Assembly: GCA_902544985.1 (NCBI GenBank)
Contig: CACCFV010000006.1
Location: 1 to 48,697, forward strand
Source of the DNA: an uncultured Pelagibacteraceae bacterium
GTDB taxonomy: Bacteria; Pseudomonadota; Alphaproteobacteria; Pelagibacterales; Pelagibacteraceae
Direction: 5' to 3'
DNA length: 48,697 nt
In this document: piece after piece, positions 25,197-34,083 of the stretch
How the letters are laid out: each line of letters opens with the position of its first letter
Position numbering within the stretch: position 1 is the stretch's first letter
Translations under genes and position numbers: made by a program
Notes under the pieces: generated by a model
The model's database searches: none
What the model saw: the letters and a program-made list of their open reading frames with translations, nothing else
What the model was told of the DNA's origin: nothing

Positions 25197-26597
25197 ATGT
25201 TAATATCTCCTAATTTATCTGCAGTTTTTTACTTAATTTCAGGTGTGCTTTTTATACTTGCTTTACGAGGTTTATCTTCACCAGAAACTTCAAGGCAAGG
25301 AAATTTTTTTGGGATTGTTGGTATGATCATAGCTGTAACAGTTACATTTCTCTCAGTCGGAAACTTTTCAACTGGTTTTATCTTTGTTTTGGTTTTTTTA
25401 CTTATTGGCGGTTCAATTGGTGCTTTCATAGCTTATAGAATTCCCATGACTGCAATGCCTGAACTTGTAGCAGGTTTTCATAGTTTAGTTGGTTTAGCAG
25501 CTGTATTTGTTGCTATATCCGCATTTATTAATCCTGGAGCTTTTAACCTAGGATCTCCAGGGAATATCAAACTTGCTAGTTTAATAGAGATGTCAATTGG
25601 TGCAGCTGTAGGTGCAATAACTTTTTCAGGGTCTGTAATTGCTTTCTTAAAACTTCAAGGCATTATGTCTGGAGCTCCTATCACTTTTAAAGGGCAACAT
25701 TTATTAAATGCAGTAATACTAATTACAATAATAATTTTAACTTATTTATTATGCACATCACAATCTTCTAGTTTGTTCTGGATTTTAATTGCTATTTCTT
25801 TTTTAATTGGTTTTTTACTAATTATACCTATTGGTGGCGCGGATATGCCAGTCGTTATTTCAATGCTAAATTCATACTCAGGTTGGGCTGCTGCCGGAAT
25901 AGGTTTCACATTGGAGAATACTGCTTTAATAATTACAGGAGCACTAGTCGGCTCATCAGGAGCAATATTATCTTACATTATGTGTAAGGGTATGAACAGG
26001 TCTTTCTTTAATGTTATCTTAGGTGGTTTCGGTGCTACAGAGCAAACATCAAACGATCAAAATAAAGAACAAAGACCGGTTAAAAGTGGAAATGCTGATG
26101 ATGCTGCTTTTTTAATGAAAAATGCGTCTTCAGTAATTATTGTTCCAGGTTATGGAATGGCAGTTGCTCAAGCTCAACATGCTTTAAAGGAAATGGTAGA
26201 TACTTTAAAAAAAAATGATATTAAAGTTTCTTACGCCATTCATCCAGTTGCTGGAAGGATGCCAGGACATATGAATGTTCTTTTGGCAGAAGCAAATGTT
26301 CCTTATGATGAAGTTTTTGAACTAGAGGAAATAAATAACGATTTTGCTAATGCTGATGTAGCTTTTGTAATTGGTGCAAATGATGTTACAAATCCAGTTG
26401 CGAAAACAGATCCTCAAAGCCCAATTTATGGAATGCCGATTTTAGATGTCGAAAAATGTAAATCTGTTTTGTTTGTAAAAAGGAGTTTATCTCCTGGATA
26501 TGCTGGGATTGATAATGATCTTTTTTATAAAGAAAATACGCTAATGTTATTTGCCGATGCAAAAAAAATGACAGAGGAAATTTCAAAAGCACTTTAA
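25197..26597 (+). CDS. pntB: NAD(P) transhydrogenase subunit beta
   Basis: A 466-residue protein. The N-terminal 250 residues hold about nine helices of the proton channel, including YRIPMTAMPELVAGFHSLVG with the conserved His. The C-terminal dIII binds NADP(H): IVPGYGMAVAQAQHALKEM near 313-331, HPVAGRMPGHMNVLLAEA and IGANDVTNPVAKTDPQSPIYG. The length is normal for the family. It ends the pnt operon, 15 bp from a convergent minus-strand gene, without a clear terminator. Confidence 0.96.
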   Translation: MLISPNLSAVFYLISGVLFILALRGLSSPETSRQGNFFGIVGMIIAVTVTFLSVGNFSTGFIFVLVFLLIGGSIGAFIAYRIPMTAMPELVAGFHSLVGLAAVFVAISAFINPGAFNLGSPGNIKLASLIEMSIGAAVGAITFSGSVIAFLKLQGIMSGAPITFKGQHLLNAVILITIIILTYLLCTSQSSSLFWILIAISFLIGFLLIIPIGGADMPVVISMLNSYSGWAAAGIGFTLENTALIITGALVGSSGAILSYIMCKGMNRSFFNVILGGFGATEQTSNDQNKEQRPVKSGNADDAAFLMKNASSVIIVPGYGMAVAQAQHALKEMVDTLKKNDIKVSYAIHPVAGRMPGHMNVLLAEANVPYDEVFELEEINNDFANADVAFVIGANDVTNPVAKTDPQSPIYGMPILDVEKCKSVLFVKRSLSPGYAGIDNDLFYKENTLMLFADAKKMTEEISKAL

Positions 26598-26612
26598 TTT
26601 AATTTGCACAAA

Positions 26613-27866
26613 TTAGTAGCTAATATAAATTTTTGCTAAATTTAAACCTAAAAAAACCATGTAAAAAATTAAGTATTTTTTAAAAACTTTTTTCAGTTCT
26701 ATTCTATAATCACCAGAAAATTTAATTAAAAATAGTACAATAAACATTATCAATGGATCAAAATATTTATAATAAATTGAAAATTGCATATTGTATAAGA
26801 TAAATAAAATAAAAATTAATATATTGTTAAAATTATAAAGATTAAGAAAGTAGAAAAACATAAGACTTACAAAAAAAACTATATAAATTAATATATGATT
26901 ACCTAATAATATATTAGATAAATGAAAAAAAATCCCTCCCCCAGCATTTTTTAGGAAGTTGAAATAAAAAATATTAAGTAATGCAAAAATTAAAATTGCA
27001 AAAAATTTTAGATTTAAAAAATTTTTTTTTAACAACAAAGATCTTATTTTTTGAAACGTTGGTGACACAGGCAAAAAAAATAAAAAAATAATTGTAGTTA
27101 TTATGATTATTTTATTTGATAGATTAAACTTTATTGAAGAGTCAATTACATACACATTACTATTGAAAAGATAAAAGTCTTTAACGATTATAAAATAGAT
27201 TGCAGGGAAAGCTAATAATAGATTTAAAAGAAAGATATTAAAAATCTTTTTTGAAAGACTATAAACAAGAAAATACCTGTAAAAAAAATAGATTGCAAAG
27301 ACAGAGAAATTGGGAGTGAAATAAGCTGATAATGCTAAAAAAAAGACATTTAAATAAGCATTTTTAATTTGATCATTTTTTTCTACCGCATTTTCAAATT
27401 TTAAATAGTAATAAAGAGATATTACGAAAAATGTTAATGCCCATAAAAAAGGATAGGGCCATATTAATAATGTTCTCACTGTTGGTGATATAAGAATAAT
27501 TGAGAGGAAGCAAAGTTTTATATTTAAGGAAATTCCTTTATATTTTACATCAATACAATTGTTAAAATAAAACATTAGAGGAAAAATAATAAACAAATTT
27601 AAATATTTTAAATGACTAATATCAAAACCTATTTTAAGAAAAAAAGAAAAAACTATATAAAATAATGGAGAATTTCTAACATTTGAATTAATTTGATCCA
27701 TACCATAATTTTGAAATGTGTAAAAAAAGTTTTCTTTAAAATCTAAAAAGTATTTTTCGTGATAAAGATAATCATTTTTACCTCCACCTAGAGAGTCTTC
27801 ACCTAGAAAAAAACCAATTAAAAAACTCAACAAAACTAGAATGGGCAATGAGCCAATTTTAATCAT
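26613..27866 (-). CDS. Polytopic membrane protein, GT-C-like
   Basis: A 417-residue protein with roughly ten to twelve hydrophobic helices. After the first helix, a loop reads GEDSLGGGKNDYLYHEKYF, an acidic first-loop pattern that fits GT-C glycosyltransferases. The rest is rich in Phe, Ile and Asn without a motif I know. It overlaps the upstream methyltransferase gene by 4 bp (ATGA). A surface-sugar role is inferred from its neighbours, a methyltransferase and a GT2 enzyme. Confidence 0.6.
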   Translation of the reverse strand: MIKIGSLPILVLLSFLIGFFLGEDSLGGGKNDYLYHEKYFLDFKENFFYTFQNYGMDQINSNVRNSPLFYIVFSFFLKIGFDISHLKYLNLFIIFPLMFYFNNCIDVKYKGISLNIKLCFLSIILISPTVRTLLIWPYPFLWALTFFVISLYYYLKFENAVEKNDQIKNAYLNVFFLALSAYFTPNFSVFAIYFFYRYFLVYSLSKKIFNIFLLNLLLAFPAIYFIIVKDFYLFNSNVYVIDSSIKFNLSNKIIIITTIIFLFFLPVSPTFQKIRSLLLKKNFLNLKFFAILIFALLNIFYFNFLKNAGGGIFFHLSNILLGNHILIYIVFFVSLMFFYFLNLYNFNNILIFILFILYNMQFSIYYKYFDPLIMFIVLFLIKFSGDYRIELKKVFKKYLIFYMVFLGLNLAKIYISY

Positions 27867-28534
27867 TTTTTTAAATGTGAAACAAAATGATGTTTTTTAT
27901 CTAGTATGAAATTAAAAAGACCGTCATGTTGTTGAAAAGATTTTATTAATTTAATTTCTTTTAAATTACTTTTCTTTATTGTCTTCTTCCAAGATACATC
28001 ATTAAAATACTTTTTAGGAATATTTACGTCATATGCATAATTTGCATAAAAATCTACAAATCTTAATAATTGTCTTGAAAAATATCCATACTCAAAATGA
28101 TCTTTTATAATTATATTATTGGAGTATTTTGATAATTTTTTTAGTGTTTTGTGTGATTTATCTACTCCTATATGATGAAGTACATCAACTGCTATAATTA
28201 AATCAAAATTTTTTTTATTTTTTTTAAAAAAATCATCGTATTTAATATATCGCATTTTTTTAGTTTTGAATTTCCCAGAAAAAGTGTCAACACCAACTAT
28301 TTTTTTTACACAAGATAATTTTTCAAGTTTTTTTGAAATTTCCATTGATCCACAACCAAAATCTAAAATATTCATTTTTTTTTTATCTTTTTTGTAAATA
28401 TCTTTACTGATCTTTATCATAACTAGAGATAACCTTTTAACCCTGTCACCACCAAAAATTTTTCTGATAAGATCTGAGATTATAATCAACAATTTCTTGT
28501 TTTTAGATGTTTTACTGTTATTAAATCTAATCAT
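27863..28534 (-). CDS. Class I SAM-dependent methyltransferase
   Basis: I take the ATG at 28532-28534 (MIRFNNSKTSKNKK) as start. A GTG at 28573 would extend it by 13 residues into the divergent gene. NILDFGCGSMEISKKLEKL is motif I, GVDTFSGKFKTKKMRYIKYD covers motif II-III, and FDLIIAVDVLHHIGVDKSH is motif IV. NIIIKDHFEYGYFSRQLLRF resembles the substrate-side region of sugar or lipid methyltransferases. Its start is only 7 bases from that of the opposite-strand GT2 gene. Confidence 0.8.
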   Translation of the reverse strand: MIRFNNSKTSKNKKLLIIISDLIRKIFGGDRVKRLSLVMIKISKDIYKKDKKKMNILDFGCGSMEISKKLEKLSCVKKIVGVDTFSGKFKTKKMRYIKYDDFFKKNKKNFDLIIAVDVLHHIGVDKSHKTLKKLSKYSNNIIIKDHFEYGYFSRQLLRFVDFYANYAYDVNIPKKYFNDVSWKKTIKKSNLKEIKLIKSFQQHDGLFNFILDKKHHFVSHLKK

Positions 28535-28541
28535 TATTTTT

Positions 28542-29273
28542 ATGAAACATAAATTATTAATTTTTATTATCACATATAAAGCTTCTTTTCGAATTTTAGA
28601 AGTATTTAAAAAATTGCCATTTAGCTACCTGAAACAATACGAATATACTGTTTATATAAGTGATGATGCATCTAATGATAATACAATACAATATATCAAA
28701 CAATTAAGAAAAAAATATAAAAGTAGTTTGGTTATTAATGAAAATAAGTCCAATCTTGGATATGGTGGTAATATTAAAAAATGTATTAAATATGCATATA
28801 AAAATAATTTTAATTATGCTGTCATGATACATGGGGATAATCAATATAATCCAAAATATATGAAAAAAATGTTTGATATTTTGATTAAAAATAAAAATTA
28901 TTCTGCAGTAACCGGATCTAGAATGTTAAAAAAAAAAGATGCTTTAAAGGGTAATATGCCAATCTATAAATTTTTAGGTAATATATTCCTTACAAAAATA
29001 TTTAATTTATTTTATCAAACAAAATTTAGTGATTGTCATACTGGCTACTGGGCTTACAATTTAGATAAAATTGAATTATCTTTATTCAATAAGGTGGATA
29101 ACAGATTTTGTTTTGATATTGACATGAGATTACTTCTCACACAAAATAATCTAAAAATTAAAGAGATCCCAATTAAAACATTTTATGGAAATGAAAGATC
29201 TTCAATTCATATTATTTATGCAATCAGGTTTTTTTTAAAGACTCTAAAATTTAAACTTATAGGTAAATTATGA
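28542..29273 (+). CDS. Family 2 glycosyltransferase, DPM1-like
   Basis: Start taken at ATG 28542 (MKHKLLIFIITYKASFRILE). An upstream ATG at 28497 adds 15 hydrophobic residues but would lie inside the divergent gene. The 243-residue protein has VYISDDASNDNTIQYI, NKSNLGYGGNIKKCIKYA (the DPM1-type block) and the metal site VMIHGDNQYNPKYM. FSDCHTGYWAYN matches the polyprenyl-phosphate glycosyltransferase acceptor region. It forms a divergent pair with the methyltransferase and overlaps the transaldolase by 4 bp. Confidence 0.85.
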   Translation: MKHKLLIFIITYKASFRILEVFKKLPFSYLKQYEYTVYISDDASNDNTIQYIKQLRKKYKSSLVINENKSNLGYGGNIKKCIKYAYKNNFNYAVMIHGDNQYNPKYMKKMFDILIKNKNYSAVTGSRMLKKKDALKGNMPIYKFLGNIFLTKIFNLFYQTKFSDCHTGYWAYNLDKIELSLFNKVDNRFCFDIDMRLLLTQNNLKIKEIPIKTFYGNERSSIHIIYAIRFFLKTLKFKLIGKL

Positions 29274-29968
29274 TTACTAAAATTTTTTGTGATATTGCTG
29301 AAATGAATTTAATTAAAAAATTCAATAAAAAAAAAATTGTTAAAGGATTTACTACAAATCCAAGTTTAATGCGTAAAGCTGGGGCAAAAGATTATAAATC
29401 TTACTCGAAAAAGATATTAAAAATATGTGATAAAAAACCAGTCTCATTAGAAGTTTTTGGTGACAGCTATGCTGAGATGAAAAGACAAGCACTTCAAATC
29501 AATTCATGGGGTAAAAATGTCTACGTCAAAATCCCTGTTGTAAATTCTAAAGGAAAATTTAGTGGCAAAATAATAAAAGAATTGAATTATAATAAAATAA
29601 AGCTCAATATCACAGCAGTTTACACTAGCGATCAAACAGAAAAAATTTTAAAATGTATTAATAAAAAAACAAAAGTTATAATCTCTATTTTTGCTGGCAG
29701 AGCGAGTGATACTGGTAAAGATCCATTACCTGTATTTAAAAAAAGTTTACTAAAATCTAAAAATTTTAAAAATGTTGAAATCTTATGGGCAAGTGTTAGA
29801 GAGCCTTATAATTATTTGCAAGCAAAACAATTAGGATGTCAAATAATCACAATACCACCTGCAATAATTGAAAAGATCGAGAAATTTGGAAGATCATATA
29901 AAGAGTTAACTTTGGAAACAGTCAAAGCTTTTTTAATAGATAGTAAAAAATCAAAGTTTAAAATTTAA
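29270..29968 (+). CDS. tal: Transaldolase / fructose-6-phosphate aldolase-like
   Basis: A 232-residue short transaldolase. MITKIFCDIAEMNLIKKF, GFTTNPSLMRKAG, NVYVKIPVVN with the Schiff-base lysine K87, and LNITAVYTSDQTEKIL are the family blocks. IFAGRASDTGKDP and ILWASVREPYN follow. The length matches the TalC/FSA subgroup, not the 315-residue TalB form. It could serve the non-oxidative pentose phosphate pathway with tkt at 36257. It sits downstream of an accessory glycosyltransferase with a 4-bp overlap, an odd coupling for a central enzyme. Confidence 0.88.
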   Translation: MITKIFCDIAEMNLIKKFNKKKIVKGFTTNPSLMRKAGAKDYKSYSKKILKICDKKPVSLEVFGDSYAEMKRQALQINSWGKNVYVKIPVVNSKGKFSGKIIKELNYNKIKLNITAVYTSDQTEKILKCINKKTKVIISIFAGRASDTGKDPLPVFKKSLLKSKNFKNVEILWASVREPYNYLQAKQLGCQIITIPPAIIEKIEKFGRSYKELTLETVKAFLIDSKKSKFKI

Positions 29969-29973
29969 TAAAT

Positions 29974-30050
<77 letters not shown>

Positions 30051-30054
30051 GTAT

Positions 30055-30249
30055 CTAAATTCTATTTTTTAATTTATTTAATTTTTTTACTCTCTTGATA
30101 TTTTCCTGTAAAATTCTTTTTTTCTTTTCAGATGGTTTCTCATAAGTATTTTTTAATTTTATTGTTTTAAAGAAGCCATCTCTCTGGAGTTTTCTTTTCA
30201 AAACCCTAAGAGCTTGTTCAATATTGTTGTCTTTTACTTCTATTTTAAT
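30055..30249 (-). CDS. rpsU: Ribosomal protein bS21 with probable ATT start
   Basis: The frame reads KIEVKDNNIEQALRVLKRKL, then GFFKTIKLKNTYEKPSEKKK, which is the bS21 signature. It contains no methionine codon and no GTG near the start. The TTG at 30259-30261 has its own G as part of GGAGG (30255-30259), so it cannot use that sequence as a Shine-Dalgarno. Starting at the ATT at 30247-30249, 5 nt after GGAGG, gives a 64-residue protein with the usual bS21 N-terminus (MKIEVKDNN). The ATT at 30252 and the TTG remain alternatives. bS21 helps mRNA-16S rRNA base pairing at initiation. Confidence 0.9.
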   Translation of the reverse strand: MKIEVKDNNIEQALRVLKRKLQRDGFFKTIKLKNTYEKPSEKKKRILQENIKRVKKLNKLKNRI

Positions 30250-30254
30250 AATAA

Positions 30255-30259
30255 CCTCC
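30255..30259 (-). promoter_or_regulatory. Shine-Dalgarno GGAGG deciding the rpsU start
   Basis: A perfect GGAGG on the minus strand lies 5 nt before an ATT codon at 30247-30249 and 2 nt before another ATT. Upstream are eight T, so no second ribosome-binding site supports the TTG. Most genes in this window have weak or no such site, which makes this one stand out. Confidence 0.75.
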
Positions 30260-30335
30260 AAAAAAAACGAGTTGTTATCACTTTTATTTTTTCATGTCTA
30301 TTCATTTTATTCATTATTTTTGATTTCTTTCGATT

Positions 30336-30902
30336 TTATTTAATCTTATTTTTTTCTTTTTCTTTTTTTTCTCTCTTAATTCTTCTCTCAGCCTTAGCAA
30401 CTGCATCTAAAAGGTCTTTTTGGGAAAATAAATTCAATGCAACAGGGTCTTTTGGATTAAGATTATTATAATTCCAATAACTTTTATTTCTTATAGATGT
30501 AACTGAGTTTTTTGTAATACCTACAAGCCTAGCAATTTGGGAGTCCTTAAGAACGTTGTGTTGTTTTATTAACCATAATGCTGAGTCTGGTTTATCTTGT
30601 CTTTTTGATAATGGAACATACTTCTTAATTTTTTTTTCTGTATTAGATATTTGAATGTCTAAATTTTTGATTTGCAGAGGTCTTTCTTTGTTCTCAGAAG
30701 AAAGTTCTATTTCTTCTCTAGAAAGTTGTCCTGAAATTATTGGATTATATGCCTTAATACCTTTTGCAACTTCTCCATCTGCTATACCTTGGACTTCTAC
30801 CTCATGTAATTTACAAAAATCTGCTATTTGTTTGAATGTAAGTGTCGTGTTTTCTACAAGCCACATAGCAGTAGCCATTGGCATTAAAGGTGCTTTAGAC
30901 AT
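30336..30902 (-). CDS. trcR: DUF1013/TrcR-family cell-cycle transcriptional regulator
   Basis: A 188-residue protein. It begins MSKAPLMPMATAMWLVENTTLTFKQ-like, runs through FCKLHEVEVQGIADGEVAKG and GYNPI-type ISGQLSREEIE. Later, RQDKPDSALWLIKQHNVLKD and IARLVGITKNSVTSIRNKSY form a helix-turn-helix, ending with a basic tail. This matches the alphaproteobacterial DUF1013 family, called TrcR in Caulobacter for a cell-cycle role. It starts 1 bp before the stop codon region of rpmE ends, so they share a transcript. A link between its target genes and translation genes is unknown. Confidence 0.88.
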   Translation of the reverse strand: MSKAPLMPMATAMWLVENTTLTFKQIADFCKLHEVEVQGIADGEVAKGIKAYNPIISGQLSREEIELSSENKERPLQIKNLDIQISNTEKKIKKYVPLSKRQDKPDSALWLIKQHNVLKDSQIARLVGITKNSVTSIRNKSYWNYNNLNPKDPVALNLFSQKDLLDAVAKAERRIKREKKEKEKNKIK

Positions 30903-31133
30903 TTATGATTGCTTTTCTGATTTAAAATTTTGAAATTTTTTATTAAATTTGCTTATTCTTCCTTTATCCATTAACTTTTGTTTTCCACCTGTCCAAGCAG
31001 AATGAGATTTTGGATCAATCTCTAATTTTAAAACTTCTCCTTCTTTACCCCAAGTCGATTTTGTTTCAAATTGAGTTCCATCTGTCATTTCTACTTTGAT
31101 TGTGTGATAGTTAGGATGAATATTTTTTTTCAT
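30903..31133 (-). CDS. rpmE: Ribosomal protein bL31, zinc-free
   Basis: A 76-residue protein. [20 protein letters not shown], then [19 protein letters not shown] and [21 protein letters not shown], is the bL31 family sequence. It has no cysteine, so it is the C-minus form. It abuts trcR with no gap and follows suhB by 35 bp in the same direction. Confidence 0.95.
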   Translation of the reverse strand: MKKNIHPNYHTIKVEMTDGTQFETKSTWGKEGEVLKLEIDPKSHSAWTGGKQKLMDKGRISKFNKKFQNFKSEKQS

Positions 31134-31168
31134 GACGAGACTTATAGCAAAAGAAAATTTTAAAACAA

Positions 31169-31909
31169 TTAAAAGTTAGCAATTTTTTCAAGCAATTTAG
31201 CGTTAATATCAGCACTTGAGGCAATAATTTTTAAATTTGTGTTTTTTGCGAGATCTATTTCATTCACCAAACCTCCAGCTTCTTTAACCAACAGAATTCC
31301 TGCTGCCACATCCCAAATATTTAAATTTTTTTGAAAATATCCGTCATATCTTCCAGAGGCAACATAAGCCATATCAAGAGCTGCACATCCAGACTTTCTG
31401 TAAGGAATATTTGGTTCGGTCTTTAATTTACCTCCAGTAACAAATAAACAATCATCGATTTCATTTTTTTTTGAAACTCTAATTCTTTGATTGTTAAAAA
31501 AAGCTCCATTATTTTTTTCAGCATAGAATATTTCATCCTTTATTGGATCAAAAATTAAACCAGAAATAATTTCATGACCTGACCTAAGTGCGATTGATAT
31601 TGCAAAGTGGGGTATACCATGTAAAAAATTTACTGTTCCATCTATTGGATCGATGATCCATGTATTCTTTTTATCTTTGTTATTTTCAACACCATTTTCC
31701 TCGCTTATTATGGAAAAATTAGGCTTAGCTCTTTTTAATTCATCTATTATTATTTTTTCAGTTTTTAAATCTGCATTAGTTACAAAATCAATTGGACCTT
31801 TTTTAGAAACTTGTAATTTTTCAATTTCCCCAAAATCTCTAATTAAAATTTTAGAAGCTTTTTCGCTTGCTTTTATCATTACATTAAGATTGGCAGATAT
31901 AGAATTCAT
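31169..31909 (-). CDS. suhB: Inositol monophosphatase family protein
   Basis: A 246-residue phosphatase. The metal sites are ISEENG, the [20 protein letters not shown] core and [15 protein letters not shown] near the C-terminus, all standard for IMPase/SuhB. It hydrolyses inositol-1-phosphate or similar sugar phosphates with Mg2+; SuhB also has a role in rRNA antitermination in E. coli. It lies 4 bp after efp in the same operon. Confidence 0.93.
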   Translation of the reverse strand: MNSISANLNVMIKASEKASKILIRDFGEIEKLQVSKKGPIDFVTNADLKTEKIIIDELKRAKPNFSIISEENGVENNKDKKNTWIIDPIDGTVNFLHGIPHFAISIALRSGHEIISGLIFDPIKDEIFYAEKNNGAFFNNQRIRVSKKNEIDDCLFVTGGKLKTEPNIPYRKSGCAALDMAYVASGRYDGYFQKNLNIWDVAAGILLVKEAGGLVNEIDLAKNTNLKIIASSADINAKLLEKIANF

Positions 31910-31913
31910 AAAA

Positions 31914-32474
31914 TTAAATTTTTTTTATATACTCTAAGTTCCTTGTATCAATCACGATTTCGTCATCAGCTTCAATAAAAGGTGGGACCAGGATATTCAA
32001 ACCATTATCCAAAACTGCTGGCTTATATGAGGAAGAAACTGTTTGTCCTTTCAAAGCAGCATCAGTCGTTTCAATTTTACATGTTATTTGATTAGGTAGT
32101 TCTACAGAGATAGGTGTATTGTCATGAAAACTTACTGTAACCTCTAAGTTTTCAGTTAGCAATTTACCTTTTTCACCAATTATATTCTTTTTAATCTCTA
32201 TCTGTTCAAATGATTTTGGATTCATAAAAAAATAATTATTTTCATCCTCGTACAAAAAATTATAATTTATTTCTTCCAATGATGCTTTTTCAACAGTTTC
32301 GCTTGATCGAAACCTTTCATTTAATTTTGTGTTTTTACTCAAACTTTTCATCTCAACTTGTGCAAATGCACCACCTTTACCAGGCTTTACATGTTGAGTT
32401 TTGAGCACTTGCCATAAATCATTTTTATATTCTAATAGCATGCCTACTCTTATTTCACCTGCATTAATTTTCAT
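31914..32474 (-). CDS. efp: Elongation factor P
   Basis: A 186-residue protein of normal length. KINAGEIRVGMLLEYKNDLW and HVKPGKGGAFAQVEMKSL carry the tip lysine K33 of the KPGKGGA loop. The C-terminal domain DAALKGQTVSSSYKPAVLDNG and FIEADDEIVIDTRNLEY match. EF-P rescues ribosomes at polyproline. The start overlaps the thiE stop by 4 bp (ATGA). The modification genes for the lysine (epmA/epmB) are not in the window. Confidence 0.97.
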   Translation of the reverse strand: MKINAGEIRVGMLLEYKNDLWQVLKTQHVKPGKGGAFAQVEMKSLSKNTKLNERFRSSETVEKASLEEINYNFLYEDENNYFFMNPKSFEQIEIKKNIIGEKGKLLTENLEVTVSFHDNTPISVELPNQITCKIETTDAALKGQTVSSSYKPAVLDNGLNILVPPFIEADDEIVIDTRNLEYIKKI

Positions 32475-33082
32475 CTTAATTTTTTAATTGCTTCCTCTGG
32501 TTTTAATTTATTATTCCAAATGTAGCCTGAGATAGCTAAAAAGTTAGCTTTATTCAATAGGAGTTTTTTATAATTTTTCGAATTAATTCCTCCGATCGCA
32601 ACAATTGGAGTTTTTGTTATCTTTCTAATCTTTTTTAATAAACTTAATTTAGCTTTGAAATTACTTTTTTTTGTTTTTGAGGGATAAAATGCACCAAAAG
32701 CTAAATAGTCAGCTTTATTGTTTATAGCTATTTTCGCTAATTTTATTGAATTATGGCAGGTAACACCAATTATTTTCTCTTTAATGATTTTTTTTGCCTG
32801 TACTAAACTCATATCATTTTGACCCAAATGGCATCCATCTGCATTTAATCTTTTTGCAAGCAAAACATCATCATTAATAAGAAATTTAACATTAAATTTT
32901 TTGCAAATTTTTTTAATCTTTTCACCAATCATCAATTTATTTTTAAAACTTCCCTTTTTAAGCCTTAATTGAAAAAAACTAACTTTTCTTTGTTTAAAAA
33001 CTTTAAGCAAATCTTGGTAGAACGACTTATTAATTTTAGTTGGAGAAATAAGATAAATAAATTTTTTTTTATTAACTTTCAA
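32471..33082 (-). CDS. thiE: Thiamine-phosphate synthase
   Basis: A 203-residue TIM-barrel enzyme with a TTG start at 33082, inside the fba 3' end (11-bp overlap). FFQLRLKKGSF, NDDVLLAKRLNADGCHLGQND, IGVTCHNSI, AFGAFYPSKTKKS and VAIGGINSKN are the pyrophosphate and phosphate loops of TMP synthase. It joins HMP-PP and thiazole phosphate. From memory, SAR11 lacks thiC and takes up HMP, so ThiE would use imported pyrimidine; that is known of the clade, not visible here. It lies between fba and efp. Confidence 0.92.
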   Translation of the reverse strand: MKVNKKKFIYLISPTKINKSFYQDLLKVFKQRKVSFFQLRLKKGSFKNKLMIGEKIKKICKKFNVKFLINDDVLLAKRLNADGCHLGQNDMSLVQAKKIIKEKIIGVTCHNSIKLAKIAINNKADYLAFGAFYPSKTKKSNFKAKLSLLKKIRKITKTPIVAIGGINSKNYKKLLLNKANFLAISGYIWNNKLKPEEAIKKLR

Positions 33083-34082
33083 GTTCTTTAGACCATTTAC
33101 CCTGAGCAGCTAAACTATTCATTTTTGCTCTCTGGTTAAAAATTTTTTGAGTTCCTTCAATATTTTTTTGAGTATCCTGGGACCAAAATTTTAAAGCGCT
33201 TTGTTGAAGAGCACGCCCAAAAGAGTAACTCATTATAAATTTAGTATCATTATATTTACTAATTAAATTTAGATTTTCCGTTGCCTCTATCTCAGATTGA
33301 CCACCAGATAAAAATGCAATTCCTGGCACTTCTGACGGGACTGATTCTTTCAAACATTTAAGTGTTAATTTTGCAACCTCTTCTTTTGATATTTTTTCTT
33401 TAGAATTACTACCTGCTAAAATCATATTAGGCTTTAATATCAACCCCTTCAAATCAACTTTGTGCAAAATCAGCTCCTCAAAACATCTTTTTATTACCTC
33501 AGAAGTTTTTTTGTAACATTCTTTTGATGAATGATCGCCATCCATTAAAACTTCAGGCTCAACTATTGGGACCATATCACATTCCTGAACCAATGCAGAA
33601 TACCTAGCTAATGCATGCGCATTAGATTGAATTGAAAGTTTACTTGGATGATCTTTTGATATGTTGTAAACACCTCTCCATTTTGTAAACTTGGCTCCTA
33701 ATTTATAGTATTCTTTTAGTCTTTCTCTTAATCCGTCCAAACCCTCAGTAATTTTTTCATTTGGTGAACCTGCTAAAACTTTTGCTCCAGTATCGACTTT
33801 TATACCTGGGGCACTGCCCATAGCAGAAATTAATTCTGGGATTTTATTTTTTTTTGAGGTTATTTGTTTTATTGTTTCATCGTATAGAATTACCCCTCCA
33901 ATATATTCAGTCATTCCAGAGGCACTAAACAATGTTTCTCTAAATAATAAACGGTTTTCAGCTGTTGATTGAACTTTAACTGACTCTAATCGCTTAGTCA
34001 TAGTTGAAGTACTCTCGTCAGCTGCAAGAATACCTTTTCCATTATTAAGTATTTTTAAAGCAATTTTATTTAATTCTGACAT
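33072..34082 (-). CDS. fba: Class I fructose-bisphosphate aldolase
   Basis: A 336-residue protein of the animal/plant-like class I type. ILNNGKGILAADESTSTMTKRL, FRETLFSASGMTEYIGGVIL, FTKWRGVYNI, VEPEVLMDGDHS, GLILKPNMILAGS with the Schiff-base lysine K217 and FLSGGQSEIEATENL are all canonical. It splits or forms fructose-1,6-bisphosphate. It lies 1 bp from pgk and overlaps thiE by 11 bp. No phosphofructokinase is in the window; in SAR11 this block is thought to run toward gluconeogenesis. Confidence 0.95.
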   Translation of the reverse strand: MSELNKIALKILNNGKGILAADESTSTMTKRLESVKVQSTAENRLLFRETLFSASGMTEYIGGVILYDETIKQITSKKNKIPELISAMGSAPGIKVDTGAKVLAGSPNEKITEGLDGLRERLKEYYKLGAKFTKWRGVYNISKDHPSKLSIQSNAHALARYSALVQECDMVPIVEPEVLMDGDHSSKECYKKTSEVIKRCFEELILHKVDLKGLILKPNMILAGSNSKEKISKEEVAKLTLKCLKESVPSEVPGIAFLSGGQSEIEATENLNLISKYNDTKFIMSYSFGRALQQSALKFWSQDTQKNIEGTQKIFNQRAKMNSLAAQGKWSKELES

Positions 34083-34083
34083 A

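Noticed and set aside
26597..26640. Short inverted repeat (ATTAG/CTAAT) at the convergent pntB end as a bidirectional terminator.
   Set aside because: A 5-bp AT-rich stem within coding sequence is too weak to call.
29930..29973. Possible terminator after tRNA-fMet on the minus strand.
   Set aside because: Only a 5-bp A/T stem (AATTT/AAATT) lies there, inside the transaldolase 3' end, so it is not distinguishable from background.
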